Shown in pieces: positions 9,354-18,933 of a DNA stretch of 64,000 bases. This DNA is from Pseudomonas sp. WN033 (lineage in GTDB: Bacteria; Pseudomonadota; Gammaproteobacteria; Pseudomonadales; Pseudomonadaceae), in NCBI GenBank assembly GCA_002287035.1, contig NSKG01000005.1, forward strand, positions 310,001 through 374,000, written 5' to 3'. A program made the translations under genes and the position numbers. Position 1 is the first letter of the stretch. Each line of letters opens with the position of its first letter. Under the pieces are notes generated by a model. It saw nothing but the letters and a program-made list of their open reading frames with translations, ran no database searches and was not told the origin of the DNA.

Positions 9354-11517
9354 GACGCCAGGTCCGATGAATCTTCGGATTACGCTGGAAATCCCGATCC
9401 ACGGTCTGTGCAGATATATCCTCGACCTGATAACGCTGCTCCAATTCCGGATCAAGCTTGAAGCGACGGAAGTTGTTGGAGAAGTACAGCACCCCGCCTT
9501 TGGCCAGACGCGCCATGGCCATGTCCAGCAGGCGCACGTGGTCACGCTGAACATCGAACACATCATCCAGGCGCTTGGAGTTGGAGAAGGTCGGCGGATC
9601 AATGAAGATCAGATCGTACTCACCGCGATCCGCCTCAAGCCACTGCATCACATCGGCGCGCTCCAGGCGATGCAGATCAGACAGACCGTTCAGTGACAGG
9701 TTACGCCGCGCCCAATCCAGATAGGTCTTGGACAGATCGACGCTGACCGTACTACGCGCGCCAGCGACCGCCGCATGCACACTGGCCGTAGCGGTATAGC
9801 AGAACAGATTGAGAAAACGCTTGCCCGTTGCCTCTGCGGCCAGCCGCAGGCGCATTGGCCGGTGATCAAGGAACAAGCCGGTATCCAGATAGTCCGTCAG
9901 ATTGACCAGCAAACGGACCTGACCTTCACGCACCTCCAGAAACTGACCACGCTGATCCATACGCTGGTACTGCTGCTTGCCAGCCTGACGCTGACGTTGC
10001 TTGAGCACAATCCGCTCAGGCGCCACCCCCAGCACCTGCGGCAAAGCCACCAGCACATCCTGGAGCCGGGCCTGAGCCTTATCTTCACTGATCGAGGCCG
10101 GCGCTGCATATTCCTGCACATGCACCCAGCCGTCGTACCAGTCGACAGCCACGGCAAACTCAGGCATATCGGCATCGTACAGGCGGTAGCAATCGATCCC
10201 CTGTTGACGCGCCCATTTGCCCAGCGTCTTGAGATTCTTGCGCAGCCGGTTGGCGAACATCTGCGCCGACTCGCTGAGCCGCGCCTGGCTGGCCGGGCTA
10301 TCCTGGCTGGCCGGAGCATCGCTCTCCCCGGCTTTGCCGGTCAGGTAGCTTTGCGTTTCAAGCTTCATCAACAGCAGCTTGCACGGCAAAGCCCCATTGA
10401 ACAGCGCATACTGCTTGTGGCTGCGAATCCCCATGCGCTTGCCCAAGTCCGGGTTGCCGGTAAAGATTGCCGCTTGCCAGCCCGGACAACGCTCACGCAG
10501 CACCTCACCGAGTTTCTGATACAGATAAACCAGACTGGCGGTATCGCCCAACCGCTCACCGTAGGGCGGATTGCACACGACCAAACCTGTCTGCCCCTGA
10601 TCCGGATGCGGCTCAAAGCTGGCCAACTCGCCCTGATAGACCTTGACCCACTCGCCCAGACCGGCGCGCTGGATATTGTTGCGCAGCGGCTGCAACAGGC
10701 GTGGATCGGCCTCATAACCACGAATCCATAACGGTCGACGGCTCAGCCCCTGCTCGGCCCGGCCCCGAGCCTCATCCACCAGGCGCTGCCACAGCGCCGG
10801 AACATGTTGCTGCCAGCCACTGAACCCCCAGTGCTGGCGTTGCAGGTTGGGCGCGATATCAGCGGCGATCAATGCCGCTTCGACCAGAAAGGTTCCTGAA
10901 CCACACATGGGGTCGGCCAGCGCAGCACCCTGGCTGGCCAGTTCTGGCCAGCCAGCCCGGATCAGAATCGCCGCAGCCAGGTTTTCCTTGAGCGGCGCAG
11001 CCCCTTGCTGGAGGCGATAGCCTCGCTGGTGCAGGCTCTGCCCGGACAAATCCAGCGCCAACTGCACCTCTCCCCGGCGGCAATGCACATTGATTCGCAG
11101 ATCCGGCTGTTTGCGGTCGACATTGGGACGACTGCCATCGGCCTGGCGCAACTGATCGACAATTGCGTCCTTGACCTTGAGTGCGCCGAAATGGGTATTG
11201 TCTACGCCCTCAAGCTGGCCGCTGAAATCAATCGCCAGACTGCCGCTGACGGCCAGATGATCAGCCCAGTCAATCGCCTGCACACCCCGATACAGATCCT
11301 CCGCACTGGTCGCAGGAAAGCGCGCCAACACCAACAGCACACGGTTGGCCAGACGCGACCACAAACAGGTGCGATAGGCTTGCTCCAGCGAGCCCTGAAC
11401 ACTGACCCCGGCCAGGGTTTCCTTGACCGAGTCGATCCCCAGGGCATGCAGTTCGTCGAGCAGCAGACCCTCGATCCCCTTCGGGCAGGTTACAAAAAAT
11501 TCAAGAGTCTCACGCAT
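9340..11517 (-). CDS. rlmL: Bifunctional 23S rRNA methyltransferase RlmKL
   Basis: This is a fused enzyme making m2G2445 (RlmL half) and m7G2069 (RlmK half) in 23S rRNA with S-adenosylmethionine. The 725-residue protein starts RETLEFFVTCPKGIEGLL, has a THUMP domain in the first 155 residues, an RlmL methyltransferase with DPMCGSGTFLVEAALIA and catalytic NPPYGERLG (about 315), and an RlmK methyltransferase with FLNLFCYTATASVHAA and DPPTFSNSKR (about 637). Full length for the fusion. It is divergent from rmf, a functional neighbour also acting on the ribosome. Confidence 0.96.
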   Translation of the reverse strand: MRETLEFFVTCPKGIEGLLLDELHALGIDSVKETLAGVSVQGSLEQAYRTCLWSRLANRVLLVLARFPATSAEDLYRGVQAIDWADHLAVSGSLAIDFSGQLEGVDNTHFGALKVKDAIVDQLRQADGSRPNVDRKQPDLRINVHCRRGEVQLALDLSGQSLHQRGYRLQQGAAPLKENLAAAILIRAGWPELASQGAALADPMCGSGTFLVEAALIAADIAPNLQRQHWGFSGWQQHVPALWQRLVDEARGRAEQGLSRRPLWIRGYEADPRLLQPLRNNIQRAGLGEWVKVYQGELASFEPHPDQGQTGLVVCNPPYGERLGDTASLVYLYQKLGEVLRERCPGWQAAIFTGNPDLGKRMGIRSHKQYALFNGALPCKLLLMKLETQSYLTGKAGESDAPASQDSPASQARLSESAQMFANRLRKNLKTLGKWARQQGIDCYRLYDADMPEFAVAVDWYDGWVHVQEYAAPASISEDKAQARLQDVLVALPQVLGVAPERIVLKQRQRQAGKQQYQRMDQRGQFLEVREGQVRLLVNLTDYLDTGLFLDHRPMRLRLAAEATGKRFLNLFCYTATASVHAAVAGARSTVSVDLSKTYLDWARRNLSLNGLSDLHRLERADVMQWLEADRGEYDLIFIDPPTFSNSKRLDDVFDVQRDHVRLLDMAMARLAKGGVLYFSNNFRRFKLDPELEQRYQVEDISAQTVDRDFQRNPKIHRTWRLTRR

Positions 11518-11652
11518 CCGGTTGATTTCCAGTGTTCTGTTACAGTTTTATGTCCTAACCCCACTAACCAGCTATGGAGGTATGACGAATTGGTCTTTCG
11601 GAGCTACCGCCCTATAGGGTACAACAGCATCATGTCTTGAGCGTCGGTGTAT

Positions 11653-11714
11653 CGAGAATCGGCCTGCTGGAACGGTTTGGCGATTCTCGGGTATCGGGAG
11701 GTTATCCCGATACC
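11653..11714 (+). ncRNA. Structured 5' leader of rmf (rmf RNA motif-like)
   Basis: Two abutting hairpins precede rmf: CGAGAATCG (11653-11661) pairs with CGATTCTCG (11681-11689) across a 19-nt loop, and immediately next GGTATCGGGA (11690-11699) pairs with TCCCGATACC (11705-11714) across GGTTA. They end 59 bp before the rmf start, on its coding strand. A conserved rmf RNA motif upstream of rmf has been described in Pseudomonas; this is very likely that element or a relative. The assignment rests on position and visible pairing, not on a covariance search. Confidence 0.6.
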
Positions 11715-11773
11715 AATACTCCGTGGCGGCCGTTTGTCGCACGGGTAGTTGAACCACACGAGGGCTTTACCAT

Positions 11774-11989
11774 ATGAGAAGACTCAAGCGTGATCCGATG
11801 GAACGAGCATTTCAGCGCGGTTATCAACATGGTGTTCAGGGCAAGTCCCGCGATTCCTGTCCTTTCAATACTCCCAGCGCCCGGCAAAACTGGATGAATG
11901 GCTGGCGTGAAGGTCGGGCCGATCATTGGGCCGGCTTTACCGGTATTTCCGGTGTGCATCGATTAAACGAGATGCATGCCGTAGGCTGA
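11774..11989 (+). CDS. rmf: Ribosome modulation factor
   Basis: RMF converts 70S ribosomes to inactive 100S dimers in stationary phase. The 71-residue basic protein begins MRRLKRDPMERAFQRGYQ and contains GKSRDSCPF and QNWMNGWREGR, the conserved core of RMF. Length is slightly above that of E. coli (55 residues), with a C-terminal extension as in pseudomonads. It stands alone between divergent rlmKL and convergent pyrD, with a structured leader upstream and a strong terminator downstream. Confidence 0.95.
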   Translation: MRRLKRDPMERAFQRGYQHGVQGKSRDSCPFNTPSARQNWMNGWREGRADHWAGFTGISGVHRLNEMHAVG

Positions 11990-12053
11990 CCTCCCTACTT
12001 TGACGATTTTCTCCCAAGGCGCTCTTCCACAGCGCCGGGCCCTAGCGGCCCAA

Positions 12054-12084
12054 GGCCCCCGCTCTGCGGGGGCCATTTATTTTA
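12054..12084 (+). terminator. Rho-independent terminator of rmf
   Basis: A perfect 9-bp stem GGCCCCCGC/GCGGGGGCC with a TCT loop is followed by ATTTATTTTA. It lies 65 bp after the rmf stop and just before the end of the convergent pyrD gene. Confidence 0.85.
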
Positions 12085-12091
12085 GGCCACC

Positions 12092-13129
12092 TCAAGATGG
12101 AGATTCAGTGGCCCGCAGCGCCGCAATGGCATCCACGCACTCACGAACCAGTTCTGGCCCACGGTAGATAAAACCACTGTAGAGTTGCACCAGACTGGCA
12201 CCTGCACGAATCTTCTCCGCCGCATCGGCGCCCGATAGAATCCCACCAACCCCGATGATCGGCAGTTTGCCACCCAGCTCGCCAGCCAGCACCTTGATGA
12301 CCTCGGTTGAAGCCTGGGTCAAGGGACCACCGGACAGACCACCAGCTTCATCAGCATGCTTGAGGCCTTCAACCGCCGAGCGCTCCAGAGTGGTGTTAGT
12401 GGCAATCACCGCATCCATACCCTGTTCGACCAGAGTATTGGCCACCAGCCCCAGTTCCTCGGGCGTCATATCCGGTGCGATCTTGATCGCCACCGGCACA
12501 TAACGACCATGTTCGGCCTGCAGCTCGATCTGGCATTGCTTGATCTGCTCCAGCAGCAGCTTCAGCGCATCGCCGTACTGCAGAGTGCGCAAACCAGGCG
12601 TATTGGGCGATGACAGGTTGAGCGTGACATAGTCGGCCCGACCATAGACCTTGCGCAGGCAATGCAGGTAATCATCGACCGCGTTCTCGACCGGCGTTAC
12701 CGCATTCTTGCCGATATTGATGCCCAGCACCCCACGGTAGCGGGTAGCCTCCAGACGCTCCAGCAGGGCATCCACCCCCAGATTGTTAAACCCCATACGA
12801 TTGATGATCGCCTCACGCTCCGGCAGCCGGAACAGACGCGGTTTGGGGTTGCCCGCTTGCGGCCGTGGGGTAACGGTCCCGACTTCGATAAAGCCGAAGC
12901 CCATGGCCGCCAGACCATCGACCGCCAATGCGTTCTTGTCCAGACCGGCAGCCAGACCGACCGGATTGTCGAAGCTCAAGCCCAGCACCTGCACCGGCTG
13001 TGGCGCAACAGGTCGCACCAAGCGTTCTGCCAGCCCCAAACGCCCGGCGGCACCAATCAGGTCCAGCGCCAGATCATGGGAGGTTTCAGCCGGTAGACGG
13101 AACAGCAGCGAGCGCAGGGTCGAGTACAT
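12092..13129 (-). CDS. pyrD: Dihydroorotate dehydrogenase (quinone), class 2
   Basis: This is the FMN enzyme that oxidises dihydroorotate to orotate in pyrimidine synthesis and passes electrons to membrane quinones. The 345-residue protein has the class 2 N-terminal membrane-association extension ([20 protein letters not shown]), then [35 protein letters not shown], and [12 protein letters not shown] with the catalytic serine at about 174, IKIAPD, and GVGGI near the FMN phosphate. It lies downstream of, and on the same strand as, the PepSY/two-component genes, separated from the kinase by 51 bp. Confidence 0.96.
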   Translation of the reverse strand: MYSTLRSLLFRLPAETSHDLALDLIGAAGRLGLAERLVRPVAPQPVQVLGLSFDNPVGLAAGLDKNALAVDGLAAMGFGFIEVGTVTPRPQAGNPKPRLFRLPEREAIINRMGFNNLGVDALLERLEATRYRGVLGINIGKNAVTPVENAVDDYLHCLRKVYGRADYVTLNLSSPNTPGLRTLQYGDALKLLLEQIKQCQIELQAEHGRYVPVAIKIAPDMTPEELGLVANTLVEQGMDAVIATNTTLERSAVEGLKHADEAGGLSGGPLTQASTEVIKVLAGELGGKLPIIGVGGILSGADAAEKIRAGASLVQLYSGFIYRGPELVRECVDAIAALRATESPS

Positions 13130-13180
13130 GGAGCGTGCCTTGTGCGGGAATGGACTGGCGCAGAGTATACAGCCCCGCCG

Positions 13181-14497
13181 TCAGGGCTGCACGGGCAAGC
13201 GCAGGCGTACAGCCAAACCACCATGAGCCGATTGATCCAGCTCCATCTGCCCACCATAAACCTCGACCAGATCGGCGACAATCGCCAACCCCAGACCATG
13301 ACCACTGAGCTGTTCATCCAGCCGGGTGCCTCGCTGCAAGACCTTGTCCCGCTCGTCTGCGGCAATGCCCGGGCCATCGTCCTCGACGCTGAGCCGCAGC
13401 TCACCGCCTTGCAGTTGCCAATCGAGCCAGACCCCGGTACGTGCCCATTTACAGGCGTTGTCGAGCAGATTGCCCAACAGCTCGAGCATATCCTCCCGCT
13501 CGAACGGCCAGTCACCACGATACTGTTCTGGCAGGTACAGCCGGATCTGGTCGCCATGAACGCTGTGCAGCGACTGCACCAGCCAGGGCAGATCCTGAGC
13601 CAGATCGAAGCGCTGGCCGACCTGCCGCTCAGGCGCCAGCCGGGCCTTCTGCAACGCTCGCTCAAGCTGCTGGCGAATGACCAGCAACTGGCTCTGCATA
13701 GCTTTGAGACTATCCGGTCCGATCTGGCTGGCCTGTTGCTGTAGCTGGCTATCGAGTACCGCCAGGGGCGTTTTCAGCGCATGCCCAAAATCAGCAAGCC
13801 CGCTGCGTGAGCGCTTGATAATGCGCTCAACCTGACGACCCAGATGGTTGATTTCCTCCACCAGCGGGCGGAACTCCAGCGGCACCGCCTCGTTCAACAC
13901 CAGGCGCTGGCCGGTATGCCATTCAGCTAACTCATCCCGAGCCTGACCCAACGGGCGCAATGCGCGGCGCAGCAACCACTGCTGGAGAAGCAGACTGAAC
14001 AGAATCACCACGCTCCCCAGCCCCCAGATCAACCATCGGGCCCGGTCAAAGGATGTCAACAAGGGCTGGTAATCAATCGCCACACTGATCAGGAAATGTT
14101 GCTCACCTTTCTGATAGTTTCCCGACCACACCAGCAACTCTTGTCCCTGGGGCCCTGGGGCCAATACGTCGTGCAGCCCCGGATCAGTCTCGAGCGGCAG
14201 GCGCTGATCCCACAATGAGCGTGAGCGCCAGCGCCCGTCCGGGCTGTCGATCACGAAATAACGACCGGAGAACGGGCGCTGGTAGTCAGGGTCAATACGC
14301 AGACTGTCGAGATAGAATCCCTGATCACCCGGCGTGATGGCCGCCAGCAGCGAGTCCGTTTCACTTTGCAACACAGTGGTCAGATAGCGTCTGAGCGCCT
14401 GATCGAACAACCAGACACTGCCCTGCCCGATCAGCACCACGGTAATCAGCAGAGTTACCAGCAACCCACCACCCAAACGGCGACTGATAGAACTCAT
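13181..14497 (-). CDS. Sensor histidine kinase (two-component, membrane)
   Basis: A 438-residue inner-membrane kinase with helices at about 8-30 and 155-177 flanking a periplasmic sensor of about 120 residues, then a HAMP-like linker, an H-box [12 protein letters not shown] (phospho-acceptor H239), N-box [13 protein letters not shown], and G-boxes DDGPGIA and GHGLGLAIV. This resembles PhoQ-like kinases that pair with OmpR-family regulators. The stop-start overlap with the upstream response regulator is 4 bp (ATGA), so the two are coupled. The PepSY genes heading the operon suggest envelope or metal sensing; the signal cannot be read from sequence. Confidence 0.9.
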   Translation of the reverse strand: MSSISRRLGGGLLVTLLITVVLIGQGSVWLFDQALRRYLTTVLQSETDSLLAAITPGDQGFYLDSLRIDPDYQRPFSGRYFVIDSPDGRWRSRSLWDQRLPLETDPGLHDVLAPGPQGQELLVWSGNYQKGEQHFLISVAIDYQPLLTSFDRARWLIWGLGSVVILFSLLLQQWLLRRALRPLGQARDELAEWHTGQRLVLNEAVPLEFRPLVEEINHLGRQVERIIKRSRSGLADFGHALKTPLAVLDSQLQQQASQIGPDSLKAMQSQLLVIRQQLERALQKARLAPERQVGQRFDLAQDLPWLVQSLHSVHGDQIRLYLPEQYRGDWPFEREDMLELLGNLLDNACKWARTGVWLDWQLQGGELRLSVEDDGPGIAADERDKVLQRGTRLDEQLSGHGLGLAIVADLVEVYGGQMELDQSAHGGLAVRLRLPVQP

Positions 14498-15165
14498 GGT
14501 GCCAATCCGACAAACACGTAGCCTTGGCCACGCCGGGTAGCAATCGCATCGCGGCCAAGCTTGCGACGCAGGTGATTGATCTGCACCTCGATCACATTGG
14601 AGTCGCGATCAGCTTCGTAATCGTATAGGTGATCGCTCAACCGGCTTTTCGACAGGACCTTGCCAGCGTTGAGCATCAGATAACGCAGTAGCTTGAACTC
14701 GCTGGCCGACAGTGCAACATTTTCAAACCCCGGGCCTGAGACCTGCTGGCGCTGCTCATCCAGACGCAAGCCACCGGCTTCCAGCCAGGGCTGAGGGTCA
14801 CGCCCATGACTGCGGCGCAGCAGCGCCTGAACCCGCAGCAGCAACTCCTCATGATGAAAGGGTTTGCCCAAATAGTCGTCGGCACCAGCCTTGAGCCCTT
14901 CAACGCGCTCACTCCAACTGCCACGGGCCGTCAGAATCAATACCGGCACATCAATCCCGGTGGCGCGCCAGTTACGCAGGATATCCAGGCCGCTGCGCCC
15001 TGGCAGGCCCAGATCCAGCACGACCAGATCATAAGGCTCCTGCTCGCCCAGGTACTGGCCATCCCGGCCATCGGCGCGCCAGTCGACCACATAGCCGGCC
15101 TCCTTGAACAGAGCACAGAGGCTATCGGCCAATGACACGTTGTCTTCCAGCAGCAGCAAACGCAT
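14494..15165 (-). CDS. Response regulator, OmpR/PhoB family
   Basis: The 223-residue protein has a receiver domain with acidic pocket LLEDN, phospho-acceptor D51 (VVLDLGLPG), T in ILTARG and K in LGKPF. It has a C-terminal winged-helix DNA-binding domain ([15 protein letters not shown] ... [13 protein letters not shown] ... GQGYVF). It sits between PepSY protein 2 (its ATG overlaps that stop by one base, TGATG) and the cognate kinase (4-bp overlap). PhoP/QseB-like; orthology to a named Pseudomonas regulator is not certain. Confidence 0.93.
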   Translation of the reverse strand: MRLLLLEDNVSLADSLCALFKEAGYVVDWRADGRDGQYLGEQEPYDLVVLDLGLPGRSGLDILRNWRATGIDVPVLILTARGSWSERVEGLKAGADDYLGKPFHHEELLLRVQALLRRSHGRDPQPWLEAGGLRLDEQRQQVSGPGFENVALSASEFKLLRYLMLNAGKVLSKSRLSDHLYDYEADRDSNVIEVQINHLRRKLGRDAIATRRGQGYVFVGLAP

Positions 15166-15497
15166 CAGTCGTCCTCGTCGATCCCGAGCAACTGCCCGGT
15201 CACTGCATCATATTCCAGTTCGATTACCCGCCGCCCCTCGGCCACTATCTCGATCTCATACACATAACGACCATCGTCCCACTCCAGCTCAGCTTCCAGA
15301 AACCGCCCGGGGAAACGTCGCAGGGCATCATCAATGAGCGTCTGTAACGGCAATATCACCCCTTGCTCTACCAGGTACAATGCTTCGTCATGACCAATGT
15401 CGCGGCCCGCCCAGGCGAATGGTGAGCCGCTCAGGGCTAGCACCAGCGCCAGAGGCAGCCAGGCTGCCCTGACGCTGCGGCGTTTTTCAGTTATCAC
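15165..15497 (-). CDS. PepSY domain protein (second of a tandem pair)
   Basis: A secreted PepSY protein of about 110 residues. The GTG at 15497 ([20 protein letters not shown]) is chosen because it is the start just before a signal peptide ending near SPFAWAG; it overlaps the preceding PepSY gene by 11 bp, and longer frames upstream would be antisense-like readings of that gene. The mature part has one PepSY repeat: [19 protein letters not shown], then [16 protein letters not shown] and [15 protein letters not shown], with an acidic C-terminus. PepSY proteins beside two-component systems are common in pseudomonads; the role is unknown, perhaps modulating the kinase. Confidence 0.75.
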   Translation of the reverse strand: MITEKRRSVRAAWLPLALVLALSGSPFAWAGRDIGHDEALYLVEQGVILPLQTLIDDALRRFPGRFLEAELEWDDGRYVYEIEIVAEGRRVIELEYDAVTGQLLGIDEDD

Positions 15498-15792
15498 GCT
15501 TGTGACGCAGGACCTCGCCGCTGCTAGCATCCAGCTTGACGTCCCACTCAGCCCCCTGGGCATCGCGAATCTCCACTTTGTAGACATAGCGCCCGTATTC
15601 GTGCTCCAGTTCAGTATCGGTGATGTCGCCTGGCTGAACCGCCAGGGCCTTGTCGTTGAGCTGATCCAGCGCCTGAATCTGGCCTTCGTTGACCAGCCGC
15701 AGCGCCTCATCGACCCGCACATCATCAGCAAACGCAGCAGAACCAGCCAAACCCAGCAGCACAGCGCATGACAGTGTGGTGAGTTTTTTCAT
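15487..15792 (-). CDS. PepSY domain periplasmic protein (first of pair)
   Basis: A 101-residue secreted protein. The ATG at 15792 (MKKLTTLSCAVLLGLAGSAA) is preferred over one 15 bp upstream because GGAG sits 9 bp ahead of it and a standard signal peptide starts there. One PepSY domain: [47 protein letters not shown]. It heads a four-gene overlapping operon (PepSY, PepSY, regulator, kinase) and faces a divergent patatin-like gene across a gap of about 97 bp. Confidence 0.88.
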   Translation of the reverse strand: MKKLTTLSCAVLLGLAGSAAFADDVRVDEALRLVNEGQIQALDQLNDKALAVQPGDITDTELEHEYGRYVYKVEIRDAQGAEWDVKLDASSGEVLRHKRDN

Positions 15793-15889
15793 AGTATAAG
15801 TCTCCATTTGAGCTGCCCCGTATCAGGGCCGGTAGTTGAATGCCTTTACAGCTTAGCCGGGCTACCTGAACCGAACCTTAAAGAGCCGC

Positions 15890-16969
15890 ATGACCGCCAT
15901 ACATATCGCCACCCCCGCCCTGACCCTGCGCGCCGGCCACCGCGCCATGGCCCATATCCGCGAGAACGGCTTGAGCCCGAGCGACGTCCATGTCATTCCG
16001 GGAGCAGCCGGCGGCCCAAAGGCCCTGGGTATTCAAGGCCTGGATCTGGCACTGTTTGGCGACTGGCTGACCCGCAGTCCGCAGCCACGCAGCCTGATCG
16101 GCGCCTCAATCGGCAGTTGGCGGTTCGTTAGCGCCTGCCTGCCCGACCCGGTAACCGGGTTGCGACGCTTGGGCGAACTCTATACCGATATGCGCTTTCC
16201 CAAGGGCCTTAGCGTCGCCGACATCAGTCAGCGCTGTGCCGACATGCTCGATGCCTTGCTCGGCGAGCATCAGGCCCATGTGCTCAATAACCCGCACTAC
16301 CATCTCAATGTCATGGTAGTGAAAAGCCTTGGGCTACTGCGCCATGACAACCGCTCACAGCTGGGACTGGGGCTAACCGGCGTCATCAGCGCCAACCTGT
16401 TGGGCCGACGCCACCTTAAGCGTTATTTCGAGCGCGTCATCCTCCATGACCCACGTCAGCGCCCACCACTGGCCGAGCTGAACGACTTTCCCAGCCAGCA
16501 CATCAGCCTGGACAGCAGCAACCTGCGCTCGGCACTGCTGGCCTCGGCCGCGATCCCTATGGTGATGCAAGGCGTGCGCGATATTCCCGGTGCCGGCCAG
16601 GGGGTTTACCGTGACGGCGGCCTGCTCGACTACCATCTGGACCTGCCCTACCAGGCGCCCGGCGTGGTGCTATACCCGCACTTCGTTGACCGGGTGGTGC
16701 CTGGCTGGTTCGACAAGTCGTTACCCTGGCGGCGCGGCAACCCCGAGCAGCTGGCCGACGTCCTGCTGCTGGCCCCCTCGCGCGAGTACCTGGCCAGCCT
16801 GCCGCACGGCAAACTGCCTGATCGCCGGGACTTCAACCGTTACCTGGGCGACGATGACGGCCGCGAGCGTTACTGGCGCAGCGCCATGGCCGAAAGCCAG
16901 CGACTAGGTGATGAATTCCTTGAGCTGGCCGACAGCGGCCGGCTGATCGAACGTCTGCAGCCGCTTTGA
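15890..16969 (+). CDS. Patatin-like phospholipase family protein
   Basis: The 359-residue protein has the patatin Ser-Asp dyad: GASIGSWR (nucleophile S73 in GxSxG) and RDGGLLDYH (D242), with a glycine-rich oxyanion-type loop GAAGGPKALG ahead of the serine. No signal peptide is visible, so it is probably cytoplasmic. Patatin-like enzymes hydrolyse acyl esters of phospholipids; the substrate here is unknown. It overlaps or abuts the following CPBP protease gene, which in turn overlaps a methyltransferase gene, making a compact three-gene operon. Confidence 0.82.
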   Translation: MTAIHIATPALTLRAGHRAMAHIRENGLSPSDVHVIPGAAGGPKALGIQGLDLALFGDWLTRSPQPRSLIGASIGSWRFVSACLPDPVTGLRRLGELYTDMRFPKGLSVADISQRCADMLDALLGEHQAHVLNNPHYHLNVMVVKSLGLLRHDNRSQLGLGLTGVISANLLGRRHLKRYFERVILHDPRQRPPLAELNDFPSQHISLDSSNLRSALLASAAIPMVMQGVRDIPGAGQGVYRDGGLLDYHLDLPYQAPGVVLYPHFVDRVVPGWFDKSLPWRRGNPEQLADVLLLAPSREYLASLPHGKLPDRRDFNRYLGDDDGRERYWRSAMAESQRLGDEFLELADSGRLIERLQPL

Positions 16970-16971
16970 AC

Positions 16972-17706
16972 ATGCTGGCGCTACCAGCCCAGAGCCACTC
17001 GGCACTCGACGATGCCCTGATCATTCTGCGCTTGGCTTTTATCTACGCGCTCCTAGGCCTGATCAGTCACTGGCTGGCCCGCGGTCTGATCGGGCTCACT
17101 GCCAGCAGCCTGCACATTGATACCCAGTTTCTCCTGATCGACGCCCTGTTCGCTGGCCTGATCATCATTGGCAGTCTGCTCGCCGCGCGCCTGCTCAAGC
17201 CTGCCGGAGCCATGCTCTGGTTGTGGGGGCCATGGCGCCCGGCCAGAGGCCCGATGATCGCCATGAGCCTTGCGGTTCTGATGGTGCTGTTGGCAAACCC
17301 CTTGGCTGACTGGGTCAACCTGCATATCCAGACCAACCTGCCCTGGCCAGAAACCAGCAGCACCCCACGAGCAGTCACTCCACTGCTTGATCTGCCAGCA
17401 GGACGGTTGCTGCTCGCCCTGCTGATCACCATCGTCTGGGTGCCGCTGGCCGAAGAACTGGTGTTTCGTGGCTGGCTGTTTCAGGGGCTGGCCGCAACCC
17501 GCCCAGGACTGCTGGTTGCCCTGCCCTCAACCACCCTGATTTTCACTCTGCTGCACAGTTTCTACAGCCCCGGCGGCATGCTGGTAATTGCCCTGCTTGG
17601 TCTCTTGCTTGGCTGGCTGCGCTGGCGTTACCAGCAACTCTGGCCCTGCATTCTGGCGCATGCACTCTACAATGGGCTGACCCTGCTGCTGGTCGCTCTG
17701 ACATGA
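16972..17706 (+). CDS. CPBP family intramembrane metalloprotease
   Basis: A polytopic membrane protein of about 244 residues. It has the three motifs of the CPBP (CAAX protease and bacteriocin-processing, Abi) family: AEELVFRGWLFQG (glutamates about 161-162), FTLLHSFYSPGG and ILAHALYNGL. I use the ATG at 16972; a TTG six bases earlier overlaps the patatin stop and would add two residues. The stop overlaps the next gene by 4 bp (ATGA). Family members process prenylated proteins or peptides, or have unknown targets; nothing here fixes the substrate. Confidence 0.85.
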   Translation: MLALPAQSHSALDDALIILRLAFIYALLGLISHWLARGLIGLTASSLHIDTQFLLIDALFAGLIIIGSLLAARLLKPAGAMLWLWGPWRPARGPMIAMSLAVLMVLLANPLADWVNLHIQTNLPWPETSSTPRAVTPLLDLPAGRLLLALLITIVWVPLAEELVFRGWLFQGLAATRPGLLVALPSTTLIFTLLHSFYSPGGMLVIALLGLLLGWLRWRYQQLWPCILAHALYNGLTLLLVALT

Positions 17707-18341
17707 GCACGCATCGTTGCCCGCTATGCCAGGGCGACAGCCTGCCCTACCAGCGCGACAAGCGTCGGGATTACTGGCAATGCCAGCACTGCGACCTGGT
17801 CTTTGTGCCGCCTGAATGGCATCTGACGGCAATCCAGGAACGGGCCGAGTACGACCGCCATGAAAACCAGGTCGATGACCCCGGCTACCGACGTTTTCTC
17901 AGCCGGCTGGCAGAGCCCTTGCTGCAACGTCTGTCTGCTGCCAGTCGAGGCCTGGACTTCGGCTGTGGCCCAGGTCCGGCCCTGGCCGCCATGCTGAGCG
18001 AGCATGGCCATCAGGTCGCGCTGTATGACCTGTTCTACGCCCCCAACACCGAAGTATTCAAACAACACTGGGATTTCATTACCGCAACCGAGGTGGTGGA
18101 GCACCTGGCGCAACCGGGATCGGAACTACAACGGCTCTGGCAATGCCTGCGCCCGGGCGGCTGGCTGGCCCTGATGACCAAACGGGTCAGTGGCCCTGAA
18201 GCCTTTGCCCGCTGGCATTACAAGAATGATCCGACGCACATCTGCTTTTTCAGCAGCCGCACCTTTGAATGGCTGGCACAACAGTGGGGAGCCGAACTGG
18301 AGTTGATCGGCGCGGATGTGGCGCTACTGCGCAAACCTTGA
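17703..18341 (+). CDS. Class I SAM-dependent methyltransferase with N-terminal zinc ribbon
   Basis: The 212-residue protein starts with a four-cysteine zinc ribbon (C6, C9, C27, C30: CPLC ... CQHC) followed by a Rossmann methyltransferase with motif I LDFGCGPGPAL (about 83-93), the post-motif FITATEVVEHL and LRPGGWLALMTK. This is a Methyltransf_23-type arrangement seen in uncharacterised bacterial proteins. Its ATG overlaps the CPBP protease stop. Substrate unknown; the zinc ribbon may recognise nucleic acid or protein. Confidence 0.87.
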   Translation: MSTHRCPLCQGDSLPYQRDKRRDYWQCQHCDLVFVPPEWHLTAIQERAEYDRHENQVDDPGYRRFLSRLAEPLLQRLSAASRGLDFGCGPGPALAAMLSEHGHQVALYDLFYAPNTEVFKQHWDFITATEVVEHLAQPGSELQRLWQCLRPGGWLALMTKRVSGPEAFARWHYKNDPTHICFFSSRTFEWLAQQWGAELELIGADVALLRKP

Positions 18342-18375
18342 GAGACCCAGCAGCCCACGACAACCAAGCTTACTG

Positions 18376-18861
18376 TTAATCCAGAACCCGCCGGGCGCCC
18401 TTGAACGTGCGCTGCCAGTGACTGGCCTGCAACTCATCGACCCGGACCCGCCCGCCCGTGCTGGGGGCATGCAGGAACCGGCCCTCACCGACGTAGATCC
18501 CGGCATGATCGACTCGCCGCCCGCTCATGGCAAACAACACCAGATCACCTGGGCGCAGCGCATTGGCCGGAGCCTGGCTTTGCAGGGCACTCAGCCCCGA
18601 GGTGGTGCGCGGCAGGCTCATACCGGCCGCTTCGCGGTAGACATAATGAATCAGGCCACTGCAATCAAATCCGGTATCGGGTGAGCTGCCACCATAACGG
18701 TAAGGGGTACCGATCAGGCTGAAGGCCCGGAACAGCACATCGCTTTGAACAGGGTCAATCGGGGCAGCGACGGCTGGTACCTCCGGTGCCATTTTCGGCG
18801 TACCGGAACAGCCCACCAGCAACAACGCCAAGACCATCATCGGCCATATGTTCAAACGCAT
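18376..18861 (-). CDS. NlpC/P60 family lipoprotein endopeptidase (C40)
   Basis: A 161-residue lipoprotein with signal peptide and lipobox LLVGC (lipidated C18), then an NlpC/P60 domain with catalytic C67 (FDCSGLIHYVY), H119 (VDHAGIYVG) and a third polar residue at H131 (LHAPS). The family cuts peptidoglycan stem peptides, typically the D-Glu-DAP bond; Spr/MepS-like. Expected in the outer or inner membrane facing the periplasm; S19 at position +2 favours the outer membrane. Confidence 0.92.
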   Translation of the reverse strand: MRLNIWPMMVLALLLVGCSGTPKMAPEVPAVAAPIDPVQSDVLFRAFSLIGTPYRYGGSSPDTGFDCSGLIHYVYREAAGMSLPRTTSGLSALQSQAPANALRPGDLVLFAMSGRRVDHAGIYVGEGRFLHAPSTGGRVRVDELQASHWQRTFKGARRVLD

Positions 18862-18933
18862 GTATCCCCCGTTCCAGCGCCTCTGCGCTCACCTTGCCGG
18901 GTCGATCCCGCCGGGTCAAGTCCTGCGACCGGT

